Part shown: piece by piece, positions 34,648 through 44,500 of the stretch | Layout: the number at the start of each line of letters is the position of its first letter | Numbering within the stretch: the stretch's first letter is position 1 | From: an uncultured Flavobacteriaceae bacterium | GTDB lineage: Bacteria; Bacteroidota; Bacteroidia; Flavobacteriales; Flavobacteriaceae | Assembly: GCA_947500385.1 (NCBI GenBank) | Contig: CANMSA010000016.1 | Span: 1-64,000 of the forward strand | Direction of reading: 5' to 3' | DNA length: 64,000 nucleotides | The notes under the pieces: generated by a model | What the model saw: the letters and a program-made list of their open reading frames with translations, nothing else | Database searches by the model: none | Told to the model about the DNA's origin: nothing | Made by a program: the position numbers and the translations under genes

Positions 34648-35985
34648 CTAGTTCCTTGTTGGCAACAAAAAAGTACTGGTCGTAAAATCACCGACCGTTG
34701 CCCCCAGTCTGTTGCCTTCTTCCGAATCATATCGAAAGTGAATCCCCAAATAAATGCGTGAAAGGGAAGCTTCGAGTCCCGCTTGCGAAAAACTATCAAA
34801 AGAACGGGTGGGTGGATCCAACGGTAGTTTCTCCGAAAAAGGCCCTGCCGCATCCACTTCCGCGGTTATCATGGTAAAGGCATACGAATCTCCTTTCCCA
34901 AGGGTATTCGCCAAAACCGTCATCGCCGCCGTACTGGCCGTGCCATGGGCCGACGGGTAGGACGGAAAGGCGTACGTGTGCTTGTGCAAATTGTTCCATT
35001 CCGCGTCTTGTTCCGTATCCGGATTGGTGTCATTATCCGCCCAACGAATCGCAGTGTAAGGGCGCCAATGATTATAATGGAACTTATTATCAAACACGCT
35101 GATATAGGCATCATAGATGGTCATATTCAACAAGGCAAAAAGCCGCGCAGATTCCCATAGATCAAGGTTCTCTTTAATAACCAGGTCACGTGCCAACCTG
35201 TTATGCGAATTTTCAACAAAATCTTTCCACCATAATGCCAAATGTTGCTCATCGGCACTTCGCATACTACTTTCGAACCCACCATATTCCTTGACTTCAT
35301 TAAAAGCGTTCGTATAGGCCTCGCTATTAATCGCTGGCGGTGGCGGCGATCTAAATTGATCTGAAGCCATAAGTAAAAAGGGCTTCGCAACCGCCCAACC
35401 TGCACCAAAAACAAACCCTTCGGGAGTACCGCTATGTTCGTTAAATTCTGCATATACCCCGGGCGCCATAGGATGCCAGGAATATTCGGCCTGTCCGTTC
35501 CACTGGTCATTGGCGCGATCGGCAACTATCTTTTCAGCTGTTTCCCGGCCCAAGAGTATACCTTGGTTTTTAGATTCCCCCTCCCCTATTGGTGCCAACC
35601 ATTTATTCAGTTCTGTGGCAAGTTCCTGCTCCTTATCCGGGAACTGGCTTATCCCTATCTCAAAAGCTGCCTGGGCAACGGCAGCCACAGGGTCTGCCAT
35701 GGAATAATTGGTTGTTTCAAAGGAGAGTTTATCATATCTGAGATCTATTACGTTCAACGCATTGTGCATCGCTACATGCATCATTGCCTCTGTTCTAACT
35801 CCTTTTAAGGTCAGTAGTTTATCTTCCTCGACCGCTAGGGCCAGTATCTTTTCATTCCAAGAAGTGATGACCTTTGGATCAATGTTTTTCTCTATAATAT
35901 CATCGGATCCGCAACCCAATGCCAAACTCGAAATTAGGTAACACCCAATAACGGATACTATGAATAGTCGTAAAGTAGTTTTCAT
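34648..35985 (-). CDS. Vanadium-dependent haloperoxidase-like lipoprotein
   Basis: The 445-residue protein has a lipobox-like LALGC near residue 25 and a PAP2/vanadium haloperoxidase domain in its second half. The vanadate-binding motifs are KFHYNHWRP (KX6RP), PSYPSAHG (Ser345, His347) and SRIYLGIHFRYD (Arg410, His416). The axial vanadate ligand would be His416. The canonical SGH is SAH here. The family oxidises halides with hydrogen peroxide. Marine Bacteroidota members include an iodoperoxidase in Zobellia. A phosphatase of the same fold is the alternative, and substrate or halide preference cannot be read from sequence. It fits exposure to halide- and peroxide-rich algal surfaces. Confidence 0.87.
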   Translation of the reverse strand: MKTTLRLFIVSVIGCYLISSLALGCGSDDIIEKNIDPKVITSWNEKILALAVEEDKLLTLKGVRTEAMMHVAMHNALNVIDLRYDKLSFETTNYSMADPVAAVAQAAFEIGISQFPDKEQELATELNKWLAPIGEGESKNQGILLGRETAEKIVADRANDQWNGQAEYSWHPMAPGVYAEFNEHSGTPEGFVFGAGWAVAKPFLLMASDQFRSPPPPAINSEAYTNAFNEVKEYGGFESSMRSADEQHLALWWKDFVENSHNRLARDLVIKENLDLWESARLFALLNMTIYDAYISVFDNKFHYNHWRPYTAIRWADNDTNPDTEQDAEWNNLHKHTYAFPSYPSAHGTASTAAMTVLANTLGKGDSYAFTMITAEVDAAGPFSEKLPLDPPTRSFDSFSQAGLEASLSRIYLGIHFRYDSEEGNRLGATVGDFTTSTFLLPTRN

Positions 35986-36099
35986 CTGTGTTTGTTTTAT
36001 TGTTTTTGTATAAACCAGATATCAGCAGGCATTAAACAGCTATATCGGTATGAAGAATAAAAAAATCCATAGCCTATAGGCGATATGATGTTGCCTAGT

Positions 36100-36312
36100 T
36101 TATCTGAATAAATCGATATCGTTGAAGTCAATTTGAGTTGCCTTCCGCACATCGCGAACGATGATATGAACCCAGTAACATAGCACCAAAATGAACTCGA
36201 TTGCGATCAAAATCCAACTACTCAACCCTTTGGTTAAAAAGCTAAGTGGCTCAGCAAGCAAGGCAGCGGTATTGAATAAAAATAGGAGGCCAACGCCAAT
36301 AGTAAATTTCAT
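36100..36312 (-). CDS. Small two-helix membrane protein
   Basis: The 70-residue protein has two hydrophobic helices, FTIGVGLLFLFNTAALLAE and SSWILIAIEFILVLCYWVHIIV, and a charged C-terminal tail. The family is unrecognised. It stands alone between the haloperoxidase and AraC genes on the same strand, with 114 bp to the former. Coding status rests on the clean hydrophobic pattern and a good ATG. Confidence 0.6.
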   Translation of the reverse strand: MKFTIGVGLLFLFNTAALLAEPLSFLTKGLSSWILIAIEFILVLCYWVHIIVRDVRKATQIDFNDIDLFR

Positions 36313-36525
36313 AATATCTGAATTTAAAGGTTCTTAAAACCTAGAGCAACACCTATTGTCCTCTAGAATGAAGATTGCTCAATGGTTCCTTGAACCAAGG
36401 GCAGCCTCTTGTACACAAAGATTGTTCGAACATCTCTTAAAATGGATAAGCCGAAATTAGTAGCAATTGCACAAACTAAATATGCTGAGAAAGTCAAAAA
36501 ATACGTCAGTTCAACAAACGTATTT

Positions 36526-37404
36526 TTAACCCATGGGAAGTGTCTTTTTGTATTTTAAAGGGGTAAGGTTGTAGATTTCCTTAAAAGCCTTAATGAAATG
36601 GGAGGTATTTTCAAAACCGCTGTCCATCGCTATTTCATTGATATTTAGTTCGGTAGTTTTTAGTAGAAATTGAGCGTGCTCCAACCGCTTGTTTTTTAGC
36701 CATTTACCAGGTGGCATTCCAAACTGTTTTTTAAAGTCCCTACGGAAAGAAGCTAGACTTCTGCCCGTCATATCGGCGAATTCTTCCATTTTCAAGTTAA
36801 AGAAGAAATGCTCCTCCATGATAGATCGCAGATCCTTTTTCTTATTGGAAACCGCCATTCTAAAATATTGGGTTACCAAAGGGTTTCTATTGTTACCGAT
36901 AATGTTTAGCACGAGCTCTTTAAACTTCAATTTCAATAGGCTCTTGGAAGGGGGGCTGGACTGGGAAAGGTAATTTAACAAACTACCAAAATAATCGATC
37001 AACGTTTGATCCAGTCTGAGCGGAATGACAGCTTCGGATTCATCCGTTTTGGGTAATTTTTCAAGGGTATCCAACTCATTCCTAAGGGCGGAAGCAATAA
37101 ACTCATCGGGCATAAAAATAATCAAGGCGCAAAACTCACCATCATCTATCTTAAAAACCCGATGCGCACCACGGGTTAAAAAAGCCGCATCGCCCACCCT
37201 GAAAGTAAAGTCCGCCTTAGGGGTGCGCCATCTGGCCCCGCCTTTGATAATATAGCAGAAATAATTTTTTTGAACCCAGTAATTAATTGGGGAACCCTCC
37301 AAAGGGCAATCGTAAGCAGCGAACAATAACTCATCTACCTTTACCTGTTTAAAAAGTGGATTGGCCTCTAAAAAGTTATACCAGTTAAAAATATCCTTCC
37401 TCAT
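36526..37404 (-). CDS. AraC family transcriptional regulator
   Basis: The 292-residue protein has an N-terminal cupin-like sensing domain (FRVGDAAFLTRGAHRVF). A C-terminal AraC DNA-binding domain covers about residues 185-290, with two helix-turn-helix units: MEEFADMTGRSLASFRRDFKK and INEIAMDSGFENTSHFIKAFKE, followed by NLTPLKYKK. The N-terminal sequence YFCYIIKGGARWRTPKADF resembles the ExsA-like branch. The inducer and target are unknown. The closest gene is the small membrane protein 213 bp downstream. Confidence 0.93.
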   Translation of the reverse strand: MRKDIFNWYNFLEANPLFKQVKVDELLFAAYDCPLEGSPINYWVQKNYFCYIIKGGARWRTPKADFTFRVGDAAFLTRGAHRVFKIDDGEFCALIIFMPDEFIASALRNELDTLEKLPKTDESEAVIPLRLDQTLIDYFGSLLNYLSQSSPPSKSLLKLKFKELVLNIIGNNRNPLVTQYFRMAVSNKKKDLRSIMEEHFFFNLKMEEFADMTGRSLASFRRDFKKQFGMPPGKWLKNKRLEHAQFLLKTTELNINEIAMDSGFENTSHFIKAFKEIYNLTPLKYKKTLPMG

Positions 37405-37656
37405 TGATGAATGCCTGTTTTAGCTTCGCCTAGTCTAAAATTAATATTTTTTCTGTTTTGAACTTCTTAAAAAGAAAAGAAGTAAACGACCTCGGGTCTT
37501 TCGTCAGCAGAAACCGCTACTTGAAGCCGTGACAAGCACATGAGGCATTAACAGGGAAATCAAAGTTGATTTCGACGCCTTGGTCCATCATAACGGCTAC
37601 ATGAAGGCGGGCAAGCGTCGGAGCATTTTAAATCTCGATTATCGAGCAAAAGTGAT

Positions 37657-38187
37657 TTATTTTAAATCATATGTCAAAACTTGCAGCCCATCATCAAAAG
37701 ATTCCTTTTCGACCAACTTCATTACCTGTGAGGCAGTGCTGTCCCCAAAAAGTCGAATCCCGTCTCCTAGGACTATCGGGTTCAGTTTTAGTTTCAGCCG
37801 ATCAATTAGTCCATTATCAAGGAGCCATCCGGCAAATTGTCCACCACCACATAAATAGATGTCGGTTTTCGCTGTGCGGGTTATTTCCTTTATTCGTTCT
37901 ACGGTTCTTTTTTCGATATGAACGGTTTCGGCCGTTTTTTCAATTTCAAGCGTTTCAGAAAAGATATGATGTTCCATATGTGGGTAAGCGGGCTGCCCGG
38001 GTTCCAATCCATATTGAAACCCGAATTCGTAGGTTTTTCGTCCCATAATAACCGAACTAAACGCTTGTAAATCCCTTTGGTACGCTTCGACCGCTTCTCC
38101 CTGCTGAATAAATTTGCTAATATCTCCGTTTACTCCGGAAATAAAGCCATCTAAAGAGCTTGCCACGTAATAGATAATCTTGTTCAT
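37657..38187 (-). CDS. Dihydrofolate reductase family protein (RibD C-terminal type)
   Basis: The 176-residue protein begins KIIYYVASSLDGFISG, the signature strand of DHFR/RibD-C proteins. It continues with VIMGRKTYEFG and IYLCGGGQFAGWLLD, which form the NADPH site. It is probably a cytoplasmic NAD(P)H-dependent reductase. True dihydrofolate reductase activity is unlikely in this branch. The gene is isolated. A short antisense-free overlapping frame at 38117-38359 was not accepted as a gene. Confidence 0.88.
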   Translation of the reverse strand: MNKIIYYVASSLDGFISGVNGDISKFIQQGEAVEAYQRDLQAFSSVIMGRKTYEFGFQYGLEPGQPAYPHMEHHIFSETLEIEKTAETVHIEKRTVERIKEITRTAKTDIYLCGGGQFAGWLLDNGLIDRLKLKLNPIVLGDGIRLFGDSTASQVMKLVEKESFDDGLQVLTYDLK

Positions 38188-38424
38188 AGAGTCTTTTATA
38201 AGCCATCAAATGTAAGAAATACATTGCAAATACCACCAGGATTTGTATGATCGTAACGGTATACATTATGGTCGGCAATAAATACGGTAAAGCCCGCAAT
38301 CCATCAAACACCTGCGTGAAATTGACATTGCCTTTTATTGTCCTAAGACAACTCAACACCGGTTAACGTGTCCTTTTCCCTCAAAAAAAACTATCTTATG
38401 GTCTAGAACCCTAATGACCAAACG

Positions 38425-41214
38425 TTGAAATATTTCTACCTGCTACTTATTTTTGCTACACCCCTGGTGGCGCAAGAATTACCTCCCATTCAGAATTTCT
38501 CCCCAAAAGACTACCATGGCGAGAATCAAAATTGGGCTATTTCCCAATCTGCGGAGAAGCTCATCTATGTTGCCAATAGCGCTGGCCTTTTAGAATACAA
38601 TGGGGCTGCCTGGAAACGATACCCCTCTCCAAATGAAACTATTATAAGGTCTGTGCAGGTAGTAGGTGAACGCATCTATACGGGCTGTTTTATGGAGTTT
38701 GGTTACTGGAAAAAAAACAACACGGGCATTTTGGAGTATTCCTCACTTACCAAAGAATTGAACGTGACCCTATTGGAAGATGAGGAGTTTTGGACCATTA
38801 TCAATCTCGATGATTGGATTGTTTTTCAATCGCTTAAACGCATTTATATCCTCAATATAAAAACGAACGAAGTCAAAACGATAGACTCCGAGAATACCAT
38901 TACCAAGATGTTCAAATTGGGCGAGAGCATCTACTTTCAAAGAGTCGGCAAAGGAATATTCAAAATAAAAGCTGGTAGAGACACCCCTGTCTTCGAGGGA
39001 GAAATCACCAAAGATGACGAGGTGATCGACATTTTTGGTACTGAGAAAAACCCATTGATCTTAACCAAAAGCAGTGGGTTCTATAAGATGTCTGAAAACG
39101 GTATCATCCCCGCTCCTAACTTTCCCAATCAACTTCTATCGGGGCTCAACCTATATGACGGTGCACGACTCCGAGACGGAGGCTTTGTTTTGGGAACCAT
39201 CTCGGACGGCCTGCTATATCTTAATGAAGAGGGTGCTATTCAACTCTGGATCAATCAAAATAATGGCCTATCGAACAACACGGTCTTGGCCCTTTTCGAA
39301 GACTTGGAACGGAATATATGGCTAGGGCTAGACAATGGCATCAGTTATGTAAATACCGACACTCCCTTTAAGGTATTCTACGATGACAAAGGCATTCTTG
39401 GGAGTGTTTATGCCTCTGCAATCAATAAGGGGTACCTGTATCTAGGAACCAATCAGGGGCTTTTTTATAAGAAATTGGGCAGTACCGATAGTTATACGTT
39501 TATCGAAGGGACCCAAGGACAGGTTTGGTGTTTGGAAGAAATAGAAGGTACCTTATTGTGCGGACATCATAAAGGAACCTATAGCGTTGATGGGAATCAA
39601 ATAAGGAAAATCGCTTCGATTCCCGGAACTTGGGAAATATCCCGACCCGATCAAAGACCGGACCTCTTACTTCAGGGAAACTACGACGGCTTATACGTTT
39701 TAGAAAAATCGGCCAATTCTTGGACCCTCAAAAACAAAATCAATGGTTTCAACAACTCCTCAAGGTACTTTGAAAGTATTGACAATGAAATTTTTGTAAA
39801 CCATGAATACAACGGAGTATTTAAGATAAAAGTAGACGATGCATTCTTCAATGTACTATCGGTCGCCATAGACACCTCCATACAAGGATCTAATTCGGGA
39901 ATCGTTCGTTATAATGAAGACCTACTCTATGCCTATAAAAAAGGGATTTTTAAGTATAACCCTAGCAGTGGCACCTTTCTGAAGGACAGCCTTTTGAGTA
40001 AAGTATATACCGAAGAATCGTATGAATCGGGAAAGCTGGTCTTGGATCAAAAAGAAAATCTATTGTGGGTTTTTACCAAATCGAACATCAGTTACATCTC
40101 CCCCGCCGCGCTCTCTTCTACTCCCAAGATAAAGAGCATTCCATTGACAAAGGAAATGAGAAATGGTATCCTCGGCTACGAACATATCATTCGGCTCAAT
40201 GATGACAGTGATTACTTGATCGGTACCGCTTCCGGTTACATTACCATAGACCTCGAGGCATTAAAACCACAAGATTTTGAAGTACACCTAGAATCGGTCA
40301 TCAACAGTGGGGAAAAGAACAACAAGCGGTATATTGATCGTAAGACCGAAAGTAAATTCGATAGCGAAGAAAATACCCTAAAAATATCTTACTATGTCCC
40401 GGAGTTCAATAAATTTTTAAGTCCGCATTACCAATTTCAACTGGATGGCATGTATGAGGAGTGGAGCGATTGGTCTGAACAAGGTGAGGTCGTTTTCGAA
40501 AACCTGCCCTACGGTGACTATACCTTTAAGGTGAGGGGCCGCATAGGGGAATCTATTTCCAACAATACGGCTTCCTATTCCTTTACCATTGCCAAACCAT
40601 GGTATATATCCAATCTGCTGCTAGTGTTGTACGCCCTTGGAGTGGTGCTGTTTTCCATATTTATGCATACCTCTTACAAACGATACTATAAAAAGCAGCG
40701 AGAGAAACTGATTGAAAAAAACAAACGGGAACTAGAACTTGCGCAGGTACAAAATGAAAAGGAAATCATTCGATTAAAAAACGAACAATTACAATTGGAT
40801 GTCAAGGGCAAAGGGAAAGAACTGGCCGCCTCGACCATGAGCATCATCAAAAAAAATGAATTACTCACCACCATCAAGAACGAATTAGGCCATGTCTCAG
40901 ACAAGGATGCGGTAAAACCGGTCATCAAAATCATTGACAAAAGCCTTAGGCAAAATGATGACTGGGAGCTATTTCAGGAAGCGTTTAACAATGCCGACAG
41001 TGCATTTTTAAAAAATATAAAGACCCTGCATCCAAACTTGTCCCCCAACGATTTAAAATTATGTGCGTATTTACGACTCAATCTATCTTCCAAAGAGATT
41101 GCACAACTACTTCATATTTCTGCAAGAAGTGTTGAAATTAAAAGATATCGACTTCGTAAAAAACTACAACTGCAACGCGAAGACAATCTGGTCAACTACA
41201 TTTTGGAGCTCTAG
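38425..41214 (+). CDS. Membrane-spanning three-Y sensor with LuxR-type HTH, regulator of the glucan locus
   Basis: The 929-residue protein starts at TTG. Upstream ATGs run into stops, and the frame opens directly with a signal peptide (YFYLLLIFATPLVAQ). The periplasmic part holds a beta-propeller of Reg_prop-type repeats to about residue 600 (ENIWLGLDNGISYVNTD is typical) and a Y_Y_Y domain at about 640-722. One transmembrane helix lies near 728-752. A coiled coil follows, then a LuxR-type HTH from about 865 (SPNDLKLCAYLRLNLSSKEI, then ISARSVEIKRYRLRKKL). There is no histidine kinase or receiver. Such proteins are taken to sense oligosaccharides in the periplasm and control the adjacent polysaccharide locus directly from the membrane. 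The terminator-separated genes at 41531-58169 are the obvious target. Confidence 0.9.
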   Translation: MKYFYLLLIFATPLVAQELPPIQNFSPKDYHGENQNWAISQSAEKLIYVANSAGLLEYNGAAWKRYPSPNETIIRSVQVVGERIYTGCFMEFGYWKKNNTGILEYSSLTKELNVTLLEDEEFWTIINLDDWIVFQSLKRIYILNIKTNEVKTIDSENTITKMFKLGESIYFQRVGKGIFKIKAGRDTPVFEGEITKDDEVIDIFGTEKNPLILTKSSGFYKMSENGIIPAPNFPNQLLSGLNLYDGARLRDGGFVLGTISDGLLYLNEEGAIQLWINQNNGLSNNTVLALFEDLERNIWLGLDNGISYVNTDTPFKVFYDDKGILGSVYASAINKGYLYLGTNQGLFYKKLGSTDSYTFIEGTQGQVWCLEEIEGTLLCGHHKGTYSVDGNQIRKIASIPGTWEISRPDQRPDLLLQGNYDGLYVLEKSANSWTLKNKINGFNNSSRYFESIDNEIFVNHEYNGVFKIKVDDAFFNVLSVAIDTSIQGSNSGIVRYNEDLLYAYKKGIFKYNPSSGTFLKDSLLSKVYTEESYESGKLVLDQKENLLWVFTKSNISYISPAALSSTPKIKSIPLTKEMRNGILGYEHIIRLNDDSDYLIGTASGYITIDLEALKPQDFEVHLESVINSGEKNNKRYIDRKTESKFDSEENTLKISYYVPEFNKFLSPHYQFQLDGMYEEWSDWSEQGEVVFENLPYGDYTFKVRGRIGESISNNTASYSFTIAKPWYISNLLLVLYALGVVLFSIFMHTSYKRYYKKQREKLIEKNKRELELAQVQNEKEIIRLKNEQLQLDVKGKGKELAASTMSIIKKNELLTTIKNELGHVSDKDAVKPVIKIIDKSLRQNDDWELFQEAFNNADSAFLKNIKTLHPNLSPNDLKLCAYLRLNLSSKEIAQLLHISARSVEIKRYRLRKKLQLQREDNLVNYILEL

Positions 41215-41530
41215 GAAAGCGCAAAAAAAGACAAAATATAGTATGAAACTGTCTTTTTTTGACTCAACAGTACCGGATTGCGCCACAACATGATTGATTT
41301 TCACCTCAACATTACCTATACAGCGCTGTATTTTAACACTATTTTAGAGCTTGTTGAGAGTTTTACTTTTTTTCCTAAACAATTCTGTCGATTCCTTAAT
41401 TAAAAGGGGGTTTGAATGCCATAATGATAAAAACCTCTCTCTTTTTTTAAGGGTGTATATTTTTTGTAGTGGTAAATTTTATGGTATCCCTAGTTTTTGA
41501 ACATAAGTTTAACCGTTCAAAAAATGCTCT
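41215..41530. other. Intergenic region before the glucan operon
   Basis: It contains the terminator of the regulator gene at its left end. The rest is AT-rich and should hold the promoter of the catabolic operon. TATATTTTTTG near 41455 and TAGTTTTTG near 41492 resemble but do not match the -7 consensus, so no promoter is called. Confidence 0.5.
41223..41260 (+). terminator. Terminator after the regulator gene
   Basis: AAAAAAAGACA (41223-41233) pairs with TGTCTTTTTTT (41250-41260) around a 16-base loop, giving a stem that ends in a T-run. It lies 9 bp after the stop and separates the regulator from the enzymes. Confidence 0.7.
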
Positions 41531-44500
41531 ATGAATTCAATCCAAAACAAACTACTCAAACTTACATTCTTATTATGTACTTCAGTATTCTTTGCCCAAA
41601 CGGACAAGGTTGCCGTTGTCAAGAATGAGAACGGAACACATTTGGTCGTGAACGGGGAACCCTTCATGATCAATGGTATGAACTGGGACTACATCCCCAT
41701 TGGCACCAACACGGTCAACGCCAATTTCTGGAAGAAATCCGATGACATCATCAAGGCGGGTTTGGATACCGAAATGTCGCTTCTAAAAAACATGAATGTC
41801 AATGTAATACGTCAATACACCGGCGTTCCCGCAAGATGGATCAAATACATTTACGAGAACTACGGTATTTATACGATGCTGAACGATTCTTTTGGACGGT
41901 ACGGACTTACCTTGGATGGGGTATGGACGCCCGTTACCGATTACTCGGACCCACGTACGCAAGAATACTTACTATCGGAAGTAAAGGCCTTGGTAAACGA
42001 ATACCAAAATACACCGGGTCTTTTATTGTACCTACTAGGAAACGAAAACAACTATGGTCTCTTCTGGGCAGGAGCTGAAACGGAGGATTTCCCGGATGGC
42101 GAAGAGAAAATCAATGCCGTAGGGGAACTACGAGGAAGGCCCATGTACCGATTAATGAACGAAGCCTCTAAAATGATCAAAGCTATGGATGCTTCCCATC
42201 CCGTGGCCATTTGTAACGGGGATGTCTTGTTCATTGACATCGTCGCGGAAGAGTGTAAAGACGTGGACATCTATGGCACCAACACCTATCGGGGTGTTTC
42301 CTTCGGGGACATGTTCCAAGTGGTCAAGGAAAAGTTGGACAAACCGATTATGTTCACCGAGTTTGGTGCGGATGCCTTTAACGCGGTCAAAAACCAAGAA
42401 GATCAAAAAATGCAAGCCTATTACATGGTCAATAACTGGAAAGAGATCTACCAAAATGCAGCGGGCTTGGGAAAAGCGGAAAATTCTTTGGGAGGATTTA
42501 CCTTTCAATTTTCAGACGGTTGGTGGAAAGCAGGTTTTGATGATCGAAAAGACGCAGACTCACATCAGACAGAGGCGACCTGGAACGGTGGTGGGTATAC
42601 CCTTGATATCGCGTACGAGGGAGCCAACAATATGAATGAGGAATGGTTCGGTATTTGCGCCAAGGGGGCTACCGATCCTCGGGGGCTTTACGAACTATAT
42701 CCGCGAGCGGCGTACTACGCCTTAAAAGAAGCACACCAGTTAAACCCCTATGCCGAAGGGGTTAACCCAGACTTTGTCTCCAACCATTTTAACAACATCG
42801 AATTGATGGACGCCGTGTTAAAGGCCCGAGGGGATAAGGCAGCTTTGATCGGTGAGGCAAGTAGTAAAATTAGACTCAGCAACCTGCAAGCAAAATTTAC
42901 CACCTTTAGCACTGGGGGAACGCTATTAACGACCCCTGACGATGCTGACCCGGAAGAGGTAACATACCCTAGGGAGTTGGGTTTTGATCATATGCAATCC
43001 TATTTCGTAGGGGTACAAGGCGAACCTGCTTCCAATATGAAGGCAGAAGTGAACTTCAACATTTTAGGGAATGTAGCCGCGAACCCGATTGATGAAGTAT
43101 TCTATGAAAATAGAGGGCGGCCCGTAGCGGTGAACTCCGACGAAGGGGATGTAATCCTAAACGATTTTAATAGAGTACAAGTGTACAACGCTTCTTTCGA
43201 ATGGAACGCCAAGAACTTTGATGTTCGAGGGTTCTACAGAACCGGGCATTATCACTGGGGGTATGAAGGGGATTTTTTCGGACTATACCCGGAAGCAAAC
43301 TATGGCCCCAACTTGGATATTTACAACGGTGAAATTTCTGGTATCGAAGTAGATGGAAAAGGTCCCTTAAAGGGATTAAAAGCCGCCTTTGGCCCGCAAT
43401 TATGGTGGGGCGCCAACCCGGCCGTTCTTTTAAAATACCGAAAGAAAATAGGGCATTATGAAGTGACAGGTATTTTTCATGAAGACATCGATAATTTTGG
43501 AACCATCGTTTCCTCGCTGGCCGTTCCCAATCCGAGAACCAGAAGAGCAACCCTACAAGTAGAACGGGAACTTGGAAATTTTGAGTTCACCTTTGGTGGT
43601 ATTTGGGGAGGGCAACCTTTAAATGGAAGAGAATTCCAATTTACAGAAGGAGAATCCGGAAATTACACCGTTTTCACAGATGAAGTAAATACAAAAGACA
43701 ACTGGGGAGGAAAGGCGAAAATAATGTTCTCAAAAGGTGGATTTAACTGGTATGCGCAGGGAGCGGCCATGGGACTGGTCGCCAATGGGGGTGCCGATTA
43801 TACCCGAACCTTTACCGGGTGGAAGTTAAAAGACAGCGGAAGCGGCAACCAAACCAACTTCTTGACCGGTTTTACCTTTAATGTAGGCAACATACAAATA
43901 GCGCCGAACTTCTTATGGCAAAAACCCATTGTAGGACCTATGCCCAATGATGTTCAAGGTCCGGGAAGACTACGAAACATTCTTGCCGATCCCTTTGTGG
44001 TCAGAGGCAATAGGGAAACAGTAGCAGGTGAATTACTTCTTACTTTTGATCCTACTCCCGGTACTTGGATGTACGAATGGGACAATGATCGATCCGAAGA
44101 TGCAAAACTGGCCGCCAGTGTAGGTTTCGTATTTCGCCACCACCCCACCGCCCAAGATGCCGCTATCGGGTTTTTAGGAACTCGTGCCCTATTCGCGTTT
44201 CCAAATTCTGCACCTGCGCAAGATTTGTGGGAAACACACGCCCGTATCGTTTCCAAAGTGAATTCAGATTTGGGAATCATCTCCAATCTATACTTTGGGA
44301 ATGCGCAAGCCAGAGGTAGTGATGATCGTTTGATCGAACGTTTTGGGGGTGATATTCGCATGTTATACAAGAATATAAAGCTACAGCACGCCTTTAAGAT
44401 AAACGATTGGGGACCTTTTGATTACCATCGTGATTTTAACCTCACCTACCCCGTGCAATTAATGTTAGACCTTTCTACAACCATCGGCAAACCAGATTGG

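Noticed and set aside
37497-37660. Degenerate direct repeat resembling AACxGCTACxTGAAG
   Set aside because: The similarity is short and interrupted, and no function or element type could be supported.
38117-38359. 80-codon minus-strand frame with a hydrophobic stretch, overlapping the DHFR-like gene start
   Set aside because: It overlaps the clear start of the DHFR-like gene by about 70 bp in another frame and has no family resemblance. The hydrophobic stretch alone is weak evidence.
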